From NCBI GenBank assembly GCA_964560205.1, contig CAZLKT010000003.1:14438-78437 (forward strand): a DNA stretch of 64,000 nucleotides, written 5' to 3'. Every line of letters begins with the position of its first letter. Position 1 is the stretch's first letter. This document shows positions 16,070-24,534 of this stretch, in pieces. The stretch is from CAZLKT01 sp964560205. Its GTDB lineage: Bacteria; Pseudomonadota; Alphaproteobacteria; Holosporales; Holosporaceae. A program made the position numbers and the translations under genes. The notes beneath the pieces are model-generated. The model saw nothing but the letters and a program-made list of their open reading frames with translations, searched no databases and had not been told where the DNA came from.

Positions 16070-18406
16070 ATGGGAGGTTTTTTGGAGCCTTTTTCTGCTT
16101 TTTCTTCTTCTGTTCTGCGGGAGATATGGTGGAAAGTTCGTACAGGGATCTTCGGAGTGCTTCATATATCCTGTGGCATTTTTCTCCTGACCAGTCTCAT
16201 ATCCTACTCTCCAGAAGATGTGTCGTATAATGTAGAGTCCTCTTGTGCCCTGTATCAAAATCTGTGGGGCCCGTGGGGGGCTTTTTTTGCAGATGTACTT
16301 TTTCAATGTGTGGGAACAGGTGCGTTTGTATGGGCAGGAGGGTGGCTGTGGACTGCACTGCGAGTTTTTCAAAAGAAAAATCTTTGGAAACCAGCATGGT
16401 GGTGTTTTTTCTGGGGGTGTCTTTTCTCCTTTTTTCAAGAGTGGAATCTTTTTTTCGGTCCTTTTCGTTGGATGACACGACCTCTTTCCTTTTTGTGGGC
16501 ATCCCCTTCATTGTCCTCTCCCCTCTTAGAAAAGCATCTTCAGTCCTTTCCCAACGCCTTGCCTCATGTCCTCTTGTCTAGTGCAGAGAAAATCCTTCCC
16601 CATGAGGTTATGACATATGTGACAAGTTATGGCCCTGCACTCACTGTGACCATTGTTTTTCTTTTTTTTGCAAGAATGCTCTATAAAAGATTCTTGCATG
16701 ACACATGGCACGATAAAAGCAAAAGGTTTTGGGATAGACGGGAAAATGCTCAGAAAAAAGTCAACGCATCAAAAACATCTTCATCAAAGTCCTATGAATC
16801 AAAACATTATAGTTCATCTTCTCGACTGATGGGAAAGGCGAATGGCATGCATGAGACAGAATCTTCGCCAGAAAAGCCGTCTCATGGAAAAAGTGCGGCA
16901 AAAAATATTTCAAGCGGTCCGTTGGATCTTTCTGATATGAACGAACATTTTACGTTGCCTCCCCTGTCTCTTTTACATAAAAGCTCCTCCCACCATCGAC
17001 CCATGAAGGAATCCGACCTCCTTCATACTCAAGAGAAGTTACAGGAAGTCTTAGAGGATTTTGGTATTAAAGGAAGGGTTCTTCACGGAAAGCCAGGCCC
17101 CATTGTAACACTTTACGAAATGGAGCCAGCAGCAGGAGTGAAATCCTCTCGCATTATCAGTTTGTCCGATGATATTGCGCGATCCATGAGCGCCCTTTCC
17201 GCGCGGGTGGCAGTTATCCCTGGAAAAAACCTTATTGGCATAGAGCTTTCCAATGAGAAAAGAGAAGTCGTGCAGCTAGGGGATATTTTGGCTTCCCCAT
17301 ACTACACAGAATTTTCTGGGGATTTGGCCTTGGTATTGGGGAAAGATATCAGTGGAAAGCCTGTGGTGGTTGATTTAGCACGCATGCCCCATGCTCTTGT
17401 GGCGGGCACCACGGGATCTGGAAAATCTGTGGGGATTAACAGCATGATTTTGTCGTTGCTCTACTCTCTCTCCCCGGAAAGATGTCGGCTTCTTTTGGTG
17501 GACCCCAAAATGCTAGAGTTCTCCGTATATGAGGGCATCCCCCACCTGCTTTGCCCTGTTATCACAGAGCCCTCTAAAGCCATCAGTGCCCTCAAATGGG
17601 CTGTACAGGAAATGGAAAGTCGATATCGTCTCATGTCTCAAATGGGCGTACGAAACATTGCGGGCTATAACCAAAAAGTAGAAAACCTCAAACGACACAA
17701 TGAAAAATTTCATCGTAAAATACAACTGGGGTTTGATGAAAAAAACAACCCCATCACGGAGATGCAAACAGTGGACGTGGATGTGCTTCCTTTCATTGTG
17801 GTGGTCATTGATGAAATGGCGGACTTAATGTTGGTCACAGGAAAAGAAGTGGAAACATTGGTACAGCGCCTTTCTCAGATGGCAAGAGCAGCCGGAATCC
17901 ACCTTATTATGGCAACACAACGGCCATCCGTTGATGTGATTACAGGCACCATTAAAGCAAATTTTCCTACCCGCATCAGCTTTCAAGTGACATCTAAAAT
18001 CGACAGCCGCACCATACTCGGGGAACAAGGGGCAGAGCACCTTCTGGGACAAGGCGATATGCTTTATATGGCATCAGGAGGGCGCATTACTCGAGTCCAC
18101 GGCCCCTTTGTCAGCGATACAGAAATCGAAGATGTGGCCATGTTTTTGAAAAAGCAACGGGCCCCGAACTACATCGATATTGACCTTCCGGAAGAAAGTG
18201 CAGCACATTTTTCCGAGGCTGGAGGGGACAGCCTCTATCAAGAGGCAGTGACCATTATCAAAAGAGATGGTCGTGTGTCCATAAGCTATCTCCAAAGAAA
18301 ATTGCAAATCGGCTATAACCGAGCTGCGGGGCTTGTGGAGCGCATGGAACAAGACGGCATTATCTCCTCACCAAACCACTCCGGAAAAAGGGAAGTTTTG
18401 GGATAG
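16070..18406 (+). CDS. ftsK: DNA translocase FtsK
   Basis: FtsK is a septum-located hexameric motor that pumps chromosome termini into daughter cells and activates XerCD. The 778-residue protein has an N-terminal membrane part with about four hydrophobic segments in residues 1-210, a short linker rich in Ser/Lys (about 220-300), and the motor domain with TTGSGKSVG near 445 and a Walker B region VVVIDEMADL. A C-terminal winged-helix gamma domain (about 715-778) begins EAVTIIKRDGRVSISYLQRKL. The ATG at 16070 has a GGTGAGG site upstream; a GTG two codons earlier is the alternative. The linker is short compared with E. coli FtsK but normal for Alphaproteobacteria. Confidence 0.96.
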   Translation: MGGFLEPFSAFSSSVLREIWWKVRTGIFGVLHISCGIFLLTSLISYSPEDVSYNVESSCALYQNLWGPWGAFFADVLFQCVGTGAFVWAGGWLWTALRVFQKKNLWKPAWWCFFWGCLFSFFQEWNLFFGPFRWMTRPLSFLWASPSLSSPLLEKHLQSFPNALPHVLLSSAEKILPHEVMTYVTSYGPALTVTIVFLFFARMLYKRFLHDTWHDKSKRFWDRRENAQKKVNASKTSSSKSYESKHYSSSSRLMGKANGMHETESSPEKPSHGKSAAKNISSGPLDLSDMNEHFTLPPLSLLHKSSSHHRPMKESDLLHTQEKLQEVLEDFGIKGRVLHGKPGPIVTLYEMEPAAGVKSSRIISLSDDIARSMSALSARVAVIPGKNLIGIELSNEKREVVQLGDILASPYYTEFSGDLALVLGKDISGKPVVVDLARMPHALVAGTTGSGKSVGINSMILSLLYSLSPERCRLLLVDPKMLEFSVYEGIPHLLCPVITEPSKAISALKWAVQEMESRYRLMSQMGVRNIAGYNQKVENLKRHNEKFHRKIQLGFDEKNNPITEMQTVDVDVLPFIVVVIDEMADLMLVTGKEVETLVQRLSQMARAAGIHLIMATQRPSVDVITGTIKANFPTRISFQVTSKIDSRTILGEQGAEHLLGQGDMLYMASGGRITRVHGPFVSDTEIEDVAMFLKKQRAPNYIDIDLPEESAAHFSEAGGDSLYQEAVTIIKRDGRVSISYLQRKLQIGYNRAAGLVERMEQDGIISSPNHSGKREVLG

Positions 18407-18550
18407 GCTCCAAAATGGACGTTTCTTTCCATAATATTTTTTATCTTATTTTATTTCTTAAAAAAAGCATTTTTATGTGACAAAATTAACCAAATATTCA
18501 TACAAGAGGTGTTAACATTTACTTAAATTAAGAAAGATACAGTGATCCAT

Positions 18551-19135
18551 ATGAACAAAAGATATTTCTTCGTACTTCAAGGCATAATCATGGGACTTTT
18601 CGCGGGAGCAGCGCTGCAGGCAAAGAATCGTACCATTCCCCAGAAAACCGTCACCCTAAGTCCCCCTATAAAACCAAAGAAAAAGCTCATGCCCGCTCTT
18701 ACCGTAAAGCTTCCCCCCAAAAGGCAGGGGCCTTCCAAACCCGTGCCTCCTGTGCTCATAACAAAGGAACGGGTTGTGCCGGATATGAGCAATAAAGAAT
18801 GGAAGCACAAAAAATCCATCAGTAAGAACCCCACTCAAAATAGACCTGCCACTGCAGATACTGCCATATCAGCCCCCCCCTCTTCCCGCGTAAAAGATGC
18901 CTCCACCATGCTGCATAAGATGGAAAATTCTTTGGAAAAAATAGGAGGTTTGGAGAAAAAAGATGTGGAGACAAGCACCGTGGGTATAAAAACCTTATTT
19001 GCAAAAAACACCATGGATACAACACCCGCCACTTTTTCTCAAAGAATAGAACGAAACAACCACAACTACCTTGGTCAAGATACTTTTTCTGACCACCGAT
19101 CATCAGCAGCGGGGTCTAACCTCACAATTTTATAA
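18551..19135 (+). CDS. Unrecognised exported basic/proline-rich protein
   Basis: This 194-residue protein has a signal-peptide-like start (residues 1-24: MNKR, a hydrophobic core with FFVLQGIIMGLFAGAAL, then QAK). It continues as a Lys/Pro-rich, probably disordered segment (25-95) and a Ser/Thr/Asn-rich C-terminal half. There are no Cys residues and no recognisable domain. In many Alphaproteobacteria lolA follows ftsK, but nothing here resembles LolA. The ATG at 18551 is preferred over a GTG three codons upstream. The 3' end overlaps the end of the convergent cysS by 6 bases. The C-terminus ends in Leu, not the aromatic residue typical of outer-membrane barrels. Confidence 0.65.
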   Translation: MNKRYFFVLQGIIMGLFAGAALQAKNRTIPQKTVTLSPPIKPKKKLMPALTVKLPPKRQGPSKPVPPVLITKERVVPDMSNKEWKHKKSISKNPTQNRPATADTAISAPPSSRVKDASTMLHKMENSLEKIGGLEKKDVETSTVGIKTLFAKNTMDTTPATFSQRIERNNHNYLGQDTFSDHRSSAAGSNLTIL

Positions 19136-20542
19136 TCCTTCACAAAACCCTGAAGAAAGATGACGCCAGAATGTTGTCCCATCCGGGTTATCTTCCAAAA
19201 GAATTCCTTTCTCCACAAGCATGGCACGTAGCTCATCTGCTTTTGCGTAGTCCTTCATAGCTCGTGCGTGGTTGCGCTCCGCAATGACTTTTTCTATAAA
19301 TGCTGCATCCACAGTGCCTTGAAACCACTGATGGGGGGGGCGATGAATAATGCCTAAAAACCTGCAGGAATCCCACAGCTCTTCTTGAAGATCCGGCTTA
19401 TGGGGATTTTTTTGGGCCATGCATGCAAGATGTTGAAGCGCCCGCAATGCTTTGGGTGTGTTCATATCATCAGCCAAGGCCTCCAGAAATGGGCCATGAA
19501 GACGAAGCGAGGGGATATCCTCCAGGCTCACCGGCGCAAAATCCTCCCTATATCGAAAGAAATGATAGAGGGCATTCACACACGTAGTGGCCTGCTCCAG
19601 GAGCTCTGGCGTCCAGTCCAAAGTATGACGATAATGGGCAGACAACAACACCCATCGCATGACCTCGCCAGGGATTTTCGTGAGGGCATCCCGCACGGTG
19701 ATAAAATTCCCCAGGGACTTAGACATTTTTTTGCCCCCCACTAAAAGCATCCCATTGTGAAGCCAATAGGTGGCGCTTTTGTGACGTCCAGTCACTCCAC
19801 AGGTCTGTGTATGCTCATTTTCATGGTGGGGGAAAAGAAGATCGTATCCACCACCATGGATATCAAAAGTCTCTCCAAGGTATGTTGTACTCATGGCAGA
19901 GCATTCAATATGCCATCCCGGACGCCCCCTGCCCCAAGGGCTTTCCCATCCAACTTCCTCCGGAGCAGAAGGCTTCCACAAAACAAAGTCGCACCCATGA
20001 CGCTTATAGGGAGCCACCTCCACCCTAGCGCCGGCTTTCATGTCCTCCAGGGGCATCCCAGACAGCGCTCCATACGACGGGCATGCCGCACTATGAAAAA
20101 GCACATGCTCTTCTGCGACATATGCTAACCCTTTGTGCACAAGTGTCTCAATCATAGAAATCATCTTATCAATATGTTCTGTGGCCTTTGGTTCCACAGT
20201 GGGTGGATATACACCCAAAGCCCTCATATCCTCATGAAAATACTCGATGGTCTTGTGTGTAAACTCTGAAAGAGAGATACCGCACTGGCGGGCTGCATCA
20301 TTTATTTTGTCATCCACATCGGTAATATTCCGTACATAGAGTACCTTAGGAAAAAAGAAAGAAAGTATACGATAGAGAAGGTCAAAAACAACTGCCGACC
20401 GTGCATTTCCCACATGAATAAAATTGTATACCGTAGGACCGCACACATAGAGAGACACACACTCGGGGTTCTCAGGACGAAAGGCCTCCATCTTGTGGGA
20501 TGCTGTATTATAAAAGACAAGCGGTGTGGTAAGAGGTGCCAT
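19130..20542 (-). CDS. cysS: Cysteinyl-tRNA synthetase
   Basis: CysRS charges tRNA(Cys) with cysteine. The 470-residue class I synthetase shows CGPTVYNFIHVGNARS near residue 34 (HIGH-type motif HVGN), zinc ligands including Cys34 and the HHENEHTQTCG region, and KMSKSLGNF near 275. The length is normal. It stands alone on the minus strand; a TATAAT-like box on the minus strand near 20575-20580 is a possible promoter element. Confidence 0.96.
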   Translation of the reverse strand: MAPLTTPLVFYNTASHKMEAFRPENPECVSLYVCGPTVYNFIHVGNARSAVVFDLLYRILSFFFPKVLYVRNITDVDDKINDAARQCGISLSEFTHKTIEYFHEDMRALGVYPPTVEPKATEHIDKMISMIETLVHKGLAYVAEEHVLFHSAACPSYGALSGMPLEDMKAGARVEVAPYKRHGCDFVLWKPSAPEEVGWESPWGRGRPGWHIECSAMSTTYLGETFDIHGGGYDLLFPHHENEHTQTCGVTGRHKSATYWLHNGMLLVGGKKMSKSLGNFITVRDALTKIPGEVMRWVLLSAHYRHTLDWTPELLEQATTCVNALYHFFRYREDFAPVSLEDIPSLRLHGPFLEALADDMNTPKALRALQHLACMAQKNPHKPDLQEELWDSCRFLGIIHRPPHQWFQGTVDAAFIEKVIAERNHARAMKDYAKADELRAMLVEKGILLEDNPDGTTFWRHLSSGFCEGL

Positions 20543-20972
20543 GACGGGTCATATGAAAAAAAACCTACGGGGGATTATAACCGGAAGCCCGCAAAGAATC
20601 TATGGCTTGGGGTTTTCACGAACCAGCCTTTTCCCCCTCCTCTGGGGGCGGATATACCCGCGGGTAGGGCCGTTCTGGGCCATGGGGCACAGGATCCTCT
20701 CTCTTCCCACAGGAAGAAAGCACAACCACGGGCAACACCACCCCACAAAAAAAAGCATACAAAGAACCTCGCACTATTCCATAAAAAACAGTATCATGGC
20801 TTTGCTCGAGTATAGAGTCTTTTTTTCGTTGTGAAAAGAAAAATTTCTCTTTTTCATCATCATATAAAAAAGATTTAAAAACAGTGGGATGCCCGAAGGA
20901 GGAAAATTTTTTTTCTCTTTCAAATTGTTATAAAAAAACAGAGAAAAGCGGAGAAGAAAAAGAAGAAATTTT
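20543..20972. other. 430-bp intergenic region, cysS to purC-like gene
   Basis: No supported gene. The first part (20543-20710) is GC-rich with several short inverted segments (for example TATACCCGCGGGTA); the rest is A/T-rich. I could not match it to a known small RNA. It must hold the divergent promoters of cysS and the purC-like operon. Confidence 0.5.
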
Positions 20973-21000
20973 TTGCTTTTTAGAAAGAATCTGGTACAAT
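20973..21000 (+). promoter_or_regulatory. Candidate promoter for the purC-like/bolA/prs operon
   Basis: TTGCTT and TACAAT are separated by 16 bases and lie 32 bases upstream of the ATG at 21033. Confidence 0.55.
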
Positions 21001-21032
21001 TTTGGGGAGTTTTGTTTCCACCAGGGTGTGGC

Positions 21033-21800
21033 ATGTTTCATCGTCAAGTTATTGCAAAAAATATTGGAAAAACCATTTATGCAGGGAGGACCGCAGGGGA
21101 GTCCTATCATTGCTTCACAGACTATTGCAGATGTCCCCTTACACAGCGGGCCATGTTCGTGCCGGGGCGGGGGGCTTTTGTGCACAGTATCTCTTCTTTT
21201 TTCTTTTCGCGACTACAGGCACTCAATATCCCCACACATTTTGTGCGTAAGGTCAATATGAGAGAGTCCCTCGTCTACGCCACGACTCCCCTTCCCTTCG
21301 AGACCCTCGTCCGCTGCGCAGCCATAGGAAAATTCGCGGAAAGCTTTTCCATCCCAGAAGGAACCCTTTTTGATCGTCCCATCATTGAACACGTCCACAC
21401 AGAACACCGGGTCCCCCTCAATGAGTCTCACATTTTCTCTTTTCGATGGTTAGATGCGGAAGATATGGATGATTTACAAATTTTAGCCTCAAAAATCCTC
21501 GATTTTTTAAGGGGAATGTTTATGGGGCATGGGTTCTATCTCATGGAAGTACGTCTTCTCTTTGGAAAGTCCCTCCAAGATGGAGAATTCTTTTTGGCAG
21601 GAGACCTCTCTCCAGAGTCTTTTTGTGTCATGGATGTGACAACAAAAGAGCTTTTCGGGCGACAGTGTATCTTTAACGGGGCACACAATCCTGTCAAGCA
21701 TTATCAAAAAATTGCTGAGCGTTTGGGCATTCGTGGGGAATTTCATGATGATGGAAAAAGTGCCCATGTGTTTCCTTTTGTGGGGAAGAAAAATGACTAA
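21033..21800 (+). CDS. purC: Divergent SAICAR synthetase (PurC-like)
   Basis: The overall pattern is that of phosphoribosylaminoimidazole-succinocarboxamide synthase, which joins aspartate to CAIR in purine synthesis: an N-terminal GKTIYAG segment, IPTHFV near 74, an EG/PII region, LNESHI and a C-terminal half with DLSPESFCVMD. Length (255 residues) fits. Several normally conserved motifs are altered: the D-x-T-x-F substrate-binding stretch after the first strand is missing, VVRN-AAGS becomes LVRCAAIGK, and DEISPD becomes GDLSPE. The enzyme may therefore be impaired or have changed substrate. The ATG at 21033 is preceded by a promoter. It overlaps bolA by 8 bases. No other purine-synthesis gene except prs is near. 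Confidence 0.72.
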   Translation: MFHRQVIAKNIGKTIYAGRTAGESYHCFTDYCRCPLTQRAMFVPGRGAFVHSISSFFFSRLQALNIPTHFVRKVNMRESLVYATTPLPFETLVRCAAIGKFAESFSIPEGTLFDRPIIEHVHTEHRVPLNESHIFSFRWLDAEDMDDLQILASKILDFLRGMFMGHGFYLMEVRLLFGKSLQDGEFFLAGDLSPESFCVMDVTTKELFGRQCIFNGAHNPVKHYQKIAERLGIRGEFHDDGKSAHVFPFVGKKND

Positions 21801-22020
21801 TGTGGAGGTTCTTCGTGAAAAGTTGACAACACATTTTCCTGGGGCAGACATTCTCATTGAGGATACTCGTGGGGATGATAATCACTTGGCTCTCCATATT
21901 ACCTCTCCTCTTTTTCAAGGAAAGACTCGCATAGAGAAACATCAGATGATTTATGGAGCACTTCAAGGATTTGTAGGAGAACGTTTACACGCACTCAGCA
22001 TTGTCGCCAACGCACCATAA
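21793..22020 (+). CDS. BolA/IbaG-family protein
   Basis: The 75-residue protein fits the BolA family, which with monothiol glutaredoxins handles iron-sulfur clusters and, in E. coli BolA, affects morphology. Seen features are the N-terminal helix VEVLREKLTTHFPGADI, the loop DTRGDDNHLALHITSPLF, and a helix with the invariant His in RIEKHQMIYGAL. The final LHALSIVANAP strand replaces the usual LHALSLKTLTP. It begins inside the 3' end of the purC-like gene (8-base overlap) and is followed nine bases later by prs. Confidence 0.88.
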   Translation: MTNVEVLREKLTTHFPGADILIEDTRGDDNHLALHITSPLFQGKTRIEKHQMIYGALQGFVGERLHALSIVANAP

Positions 22021-22029
22021 AGGAATTCC

Positions 22030-22968
22030 ATGGCACATGTCATTTCCGGAACTGCGGGAGGAGACATGGGACGTCGCCTCAGTCAGCATCTTGGCCTCCC
22101 CCATGCTGATGATGTCACCCAACGATTTTCCGACGGAGAACTTCGCGTTCATCTTCCCATAGAAAATCACGATACCATTCTCCTTGTGCAATCCCTTTAT
22201 CCCCCGGTGCACGAGCATCTCATGGAACTTTTGCTTTTAGCAGATGCGGCAAAACGATATGGTGCCCAAAGGATTATCGCCATCATCCCTTATATGGGGT
22301 ACAGTCGACAAAACACCACCACTCCAGGAACATCAGCCTCCGGACATCTGGTGTTTCATCTTCTCAAAACTGCAGGTGTTCATGAGATTATCACCCTTGA
22401 TCTTCATGCTCCACAGTCCTACGAAACACTTTTCCCAGTTTACAATGTTGACCCTGCCCCTCTTCTTTATGGCCAAAAGGATGTCATGAATACGTCTGCA
22501 TCTTGGGTTTTTGTAGCCCCAGACAAAGGAAGCATACCTCGAGTGCACAAAGCAGCCCAGCATTGTGGTGGTGATGACACAGCGGTTGTCATCATGCATA
22601 AAAATCGCACCACCAACAACAGCTGCACCATAACTGGCATGGAGGGCCATGTACAGGGGAAAAAGTGCATGATACTTGATGACATTGTGGATACAGGAAA
22701 AACCCTGTGCAATACAGCTGAGCTTTTGAAAAAAAGGGGAGCACAGAACATATGGGCCTTCATCACCCACGGTGTTTTCTCTGGGGACGCGGCAGAAAAC
22801 ATTCAAAAATCTGGCGTGGAAAAAATCTTTCTCACCAACAGTATTCCCTTTCAAAAAAAACATACTGGTCTGTTTCATATGCTGGACAGCAGCCATCTTC
22901 TTACACATCACCTCCATAAAATTCTTCCACTCTTTCCTGGCAGAAGAAGAGTAGGATATTGTGAATAG
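22030..22968 (+). CDS. prs: Ribose-phosphate pyrophosphokinase (divergent)
   Basis: Prs makes PRPP from ribose 5-phosphate and ATP, feeding nucleotide, His and Trp synthesis. The 312-residue protein keeps RFSDGELRV near 36, PYMGYSRQ near 90, DLHAP near 121 and the PRPP loop DDIVDTGKT near 219. The flexible-loop motif normally RQDRK reads RQNTT, and the SPDxGG motif reads APDKGS, so it departs from the class I enzymes. These changes parallel those in the purC-like gene upstream. Operon position supports a nucleotide role. A class II/III-like variant is an alternative. Confidence 0.85.
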   Translation: MAHVISGTAGGDMGRRLSQHLGLPHADDVTQRFSDGELRVHLPIENHDTILLVQSLYPPVHEHLMELLLLADAAKRYGAQRIIAIIPYMGYSRQNTTTPGTSASGHLVFHLLKTAGVHEIITLDLHAPQSYETLFPVYNVDPAPLLYGQKDVMNTSASWVFVAPDKGSIPRVHKAAQHCGGDDTAVVIMHKNRTTNNSCTITGMEGHVQGKKCMILDDIVDTGKTLCNTAELLKKRGAQNIWAFITHGVFSGDAAENIQKSGVEKIFLTNSIPFQKKHTGLFHMLDSSHLLTHHLHKILPLFPGRRRVGYCE

Positions 22969-23096
22969 TTTTTCATATGATGTCGTGGAAGATACACAGA
23001 TACTCTGCTTTTGTCTCAAACCAGCTCTGAAGCAAAGCACCTCTTAATGTACAAGACCACCGAGAGATCTTTCGGCGACTTTACTTCTTCCCTCCT

Positions 23097-24317
23097 TCAC
23101 AGCGGCATCATCTCCGCATCACAGGAGGTATGGGGGGCAGAACTTTTGCAAAAATCAATAGCTGCCTCATCAACAACAGGGCACATATTTCTCTCAGGTG
23201 CCTGAAAATCAACAACAGGGCACATGCTTTTCTCAGGTGCCTGAAAGCCTATATAACAACATCTATCATGCACTAATGCATTATAGTTCTTGGAAATCTC
23301 ATGACACAACTTTGCTGCCTCTGCCTTAGGGAAACCCAATGAAGATATCAGCTCTTTTTTCCACGCGGATTCATTTACATGACAAATATCATGTGGGTAT
23401 ACAGATCCTTTTTCCCAAAAGAGATTTGTACAAGAGTTTTCATCTAACAATATATTGCTCATCTTATGTATATTGTCCATCTTCATCTCCTCAAGCATAA
23501 ATTTGAGAGATCTATTTTTGAGCCTAAGTGCAGAACTTATTTTTTCAGCTACAATCGTTTCTTTGAGTTTTTTAATATCTTCTTCTTTAATATGTTTTTC
23601 ATCGTAACATAATTCTTTATCTCTCAAAAAATCCTTATAGTAGTCTTCATCGTAACATAATTCTTTATCTCTCAAAGAATCCTCATAGTAGAGTTTTTTA
23701 TCCATCTTCTCGTAGTAGAGTTCTCCCTCTTTTTCTAAAATCGAACTCAGAAATCGAGCGGTTATCCAATCCTTACCGTCTTGAGCCCCCAGCATATCTG
23801 TTATCTCTTTCTCGAAATGTGGGTTATCCAATGCAGAGGCATCACAGTACTTACAGATCTCAGATTTACAGAAAGAAAAGACTCTCAATTCTATTGGATA
23901 GTCATTTTTGATACGTAGAGCTTGATCATAGTTATCAGAAACAGAATTGTACATAGGTTTTTTTGCGCTACTGAGCATAGCAAGGAAACTTACCCCAGCT
24001 ATCCCGATTATCCCAGCGATCGACGCAAAAGGACTATTCTTATTGAAATCTAAACCCAGGGAAGACTGTGATTTCTCCGTGCTTTCTTTCTTTTTTCTCT
24101 GATCTTTCTTCTCGTTTTCCAGTTCATTATTCTTTTTTGAATTATTCTCCCTCTTCTGATCTCGCTGCTTGACGCTGCTTTCTTTTCGCTGCATCTCTTT
24201 TACATGCACACGAGGAGGAACTTTATTCTCAATCTTCTTTTTCCCTTGTGCGAGGCCCTCTCCAGCTTGTGCCATAAAAAAGATCAGCACCAAACCTAAC
24301 AATACTCTTCCAGGCAT
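23097..24317 (-). CDS. Unrecognised exported repeat protein with one internal membrane segment
   Basis: The 406-residue product starts with a signal-peptide-like segment (MPGRVLLGLVLIFFMAQAGEG, residues 1-21). A Lys/Glu/Gln-rich stretch (25-90) follows, then one hydrophobic segment near 98-117 (SIAGIIGIAGVSFLAML) and a long Cys-containing helical region. Two in-frame duplications are visible. A 16-residue unit with LRDKELCYDE is repeated near residues 220-250, and a 13-residue unit with FQAPE and MCPVVD is repeated near the C-terminus. I recognise no family. It lies alone between prs (convergent) and hisS. Signal plus membrane segment suggests an envelope or secreted protein. Confidence 0.65.
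   Translation of the reverse strand: MPGRVLLGLVLIFFMAQAGEGLAQGKKKIENKVPPRVHVKEMQRKESSVKQRDQKRENNSKKNNELENEKKDQRKKKESTEKSQSSLGLDFNKNSPFASIAGIIGIAGVSFLAMLSSAKKPMYNSVSDNYDQALRIKNDYPIELRVFSFCKSEICKYCDASALDNPHFEKEITDMLGAQDGKDWITARFLSSILEKEGELYYEKMDKKLYYEDSLRDKELCYDEDYYKDFLRDKELCYDEKHIKEEDIKKLKETIVAEKISSALRLKNRSLKFMLEEMKMDNIHKMSNILLDENSCTNLFWEKGSVYPHDICHVNESAWKKELISSLGFPKAEAAKLCHEISKNYNALVHDRCCYIGFQAPEKSMCPVVDFQAPERNMCPVVDEAAIDFCKSSAPHTSCDAEMMPL
23170..23247 (-). repeat. Two tandem 39-bp in-frame units
   Basis: A 39-bp unit beginning TCAACAACAGGGCACAT (plus-strand reading) is present twice directly in tandem near the 3' end of the exported gene. It encodes the 13-residue duplication FQAPE..MCPVVD. 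Confidence 0.9.
23600..23695 (-). repeat. Two tandem 48-bp in-frame units
   Basis: CATCGTAACATAATTCTTTA begins both copies, 48 bases apart (23600 and 23648), inside the same exported gene. They encode a 16-residue LRDKELCYDE-containing unit. A shorter degenerate third copy (TAGTAGAGTT...) adjoins. Confidence 0.88.
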
Positions 24318-24534
24318 AATCCTATTTTTTTTAATAAAAACACACTAAGGCAATTATAATATAAATATTTTTAAAATAAATCTTTTTTCTGAGACGGTCT
24401 TCCTGTTAAAAAACCCATGGTCTCCTGTTTCATATTATGGACAACGAGCATCTTCTCGCACCTCTTGACGTCTTGCTCCCCTGTCTTACACCATCCTCTT
24501 CTTTGAGAACCACCTCGTGCACAACAGAAATGCT

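Noticed and set aside
15737..16438. 233-codon minus-strand frame opposite rpmB and ftsK
   Set aside because: Antisense to two clearly real genes; composition is that of a shadow frame.
22333..23040. 235-codon minus-strand frame opposite prs
   Set aside because: Antisense to the complete prs gene, no homology recognised.
23170..23695. Short tandem repeats considered as a CRISPR array
   Set aside because: Units are only two copies, adjoining without spacers, and in frame inside a coding gene.
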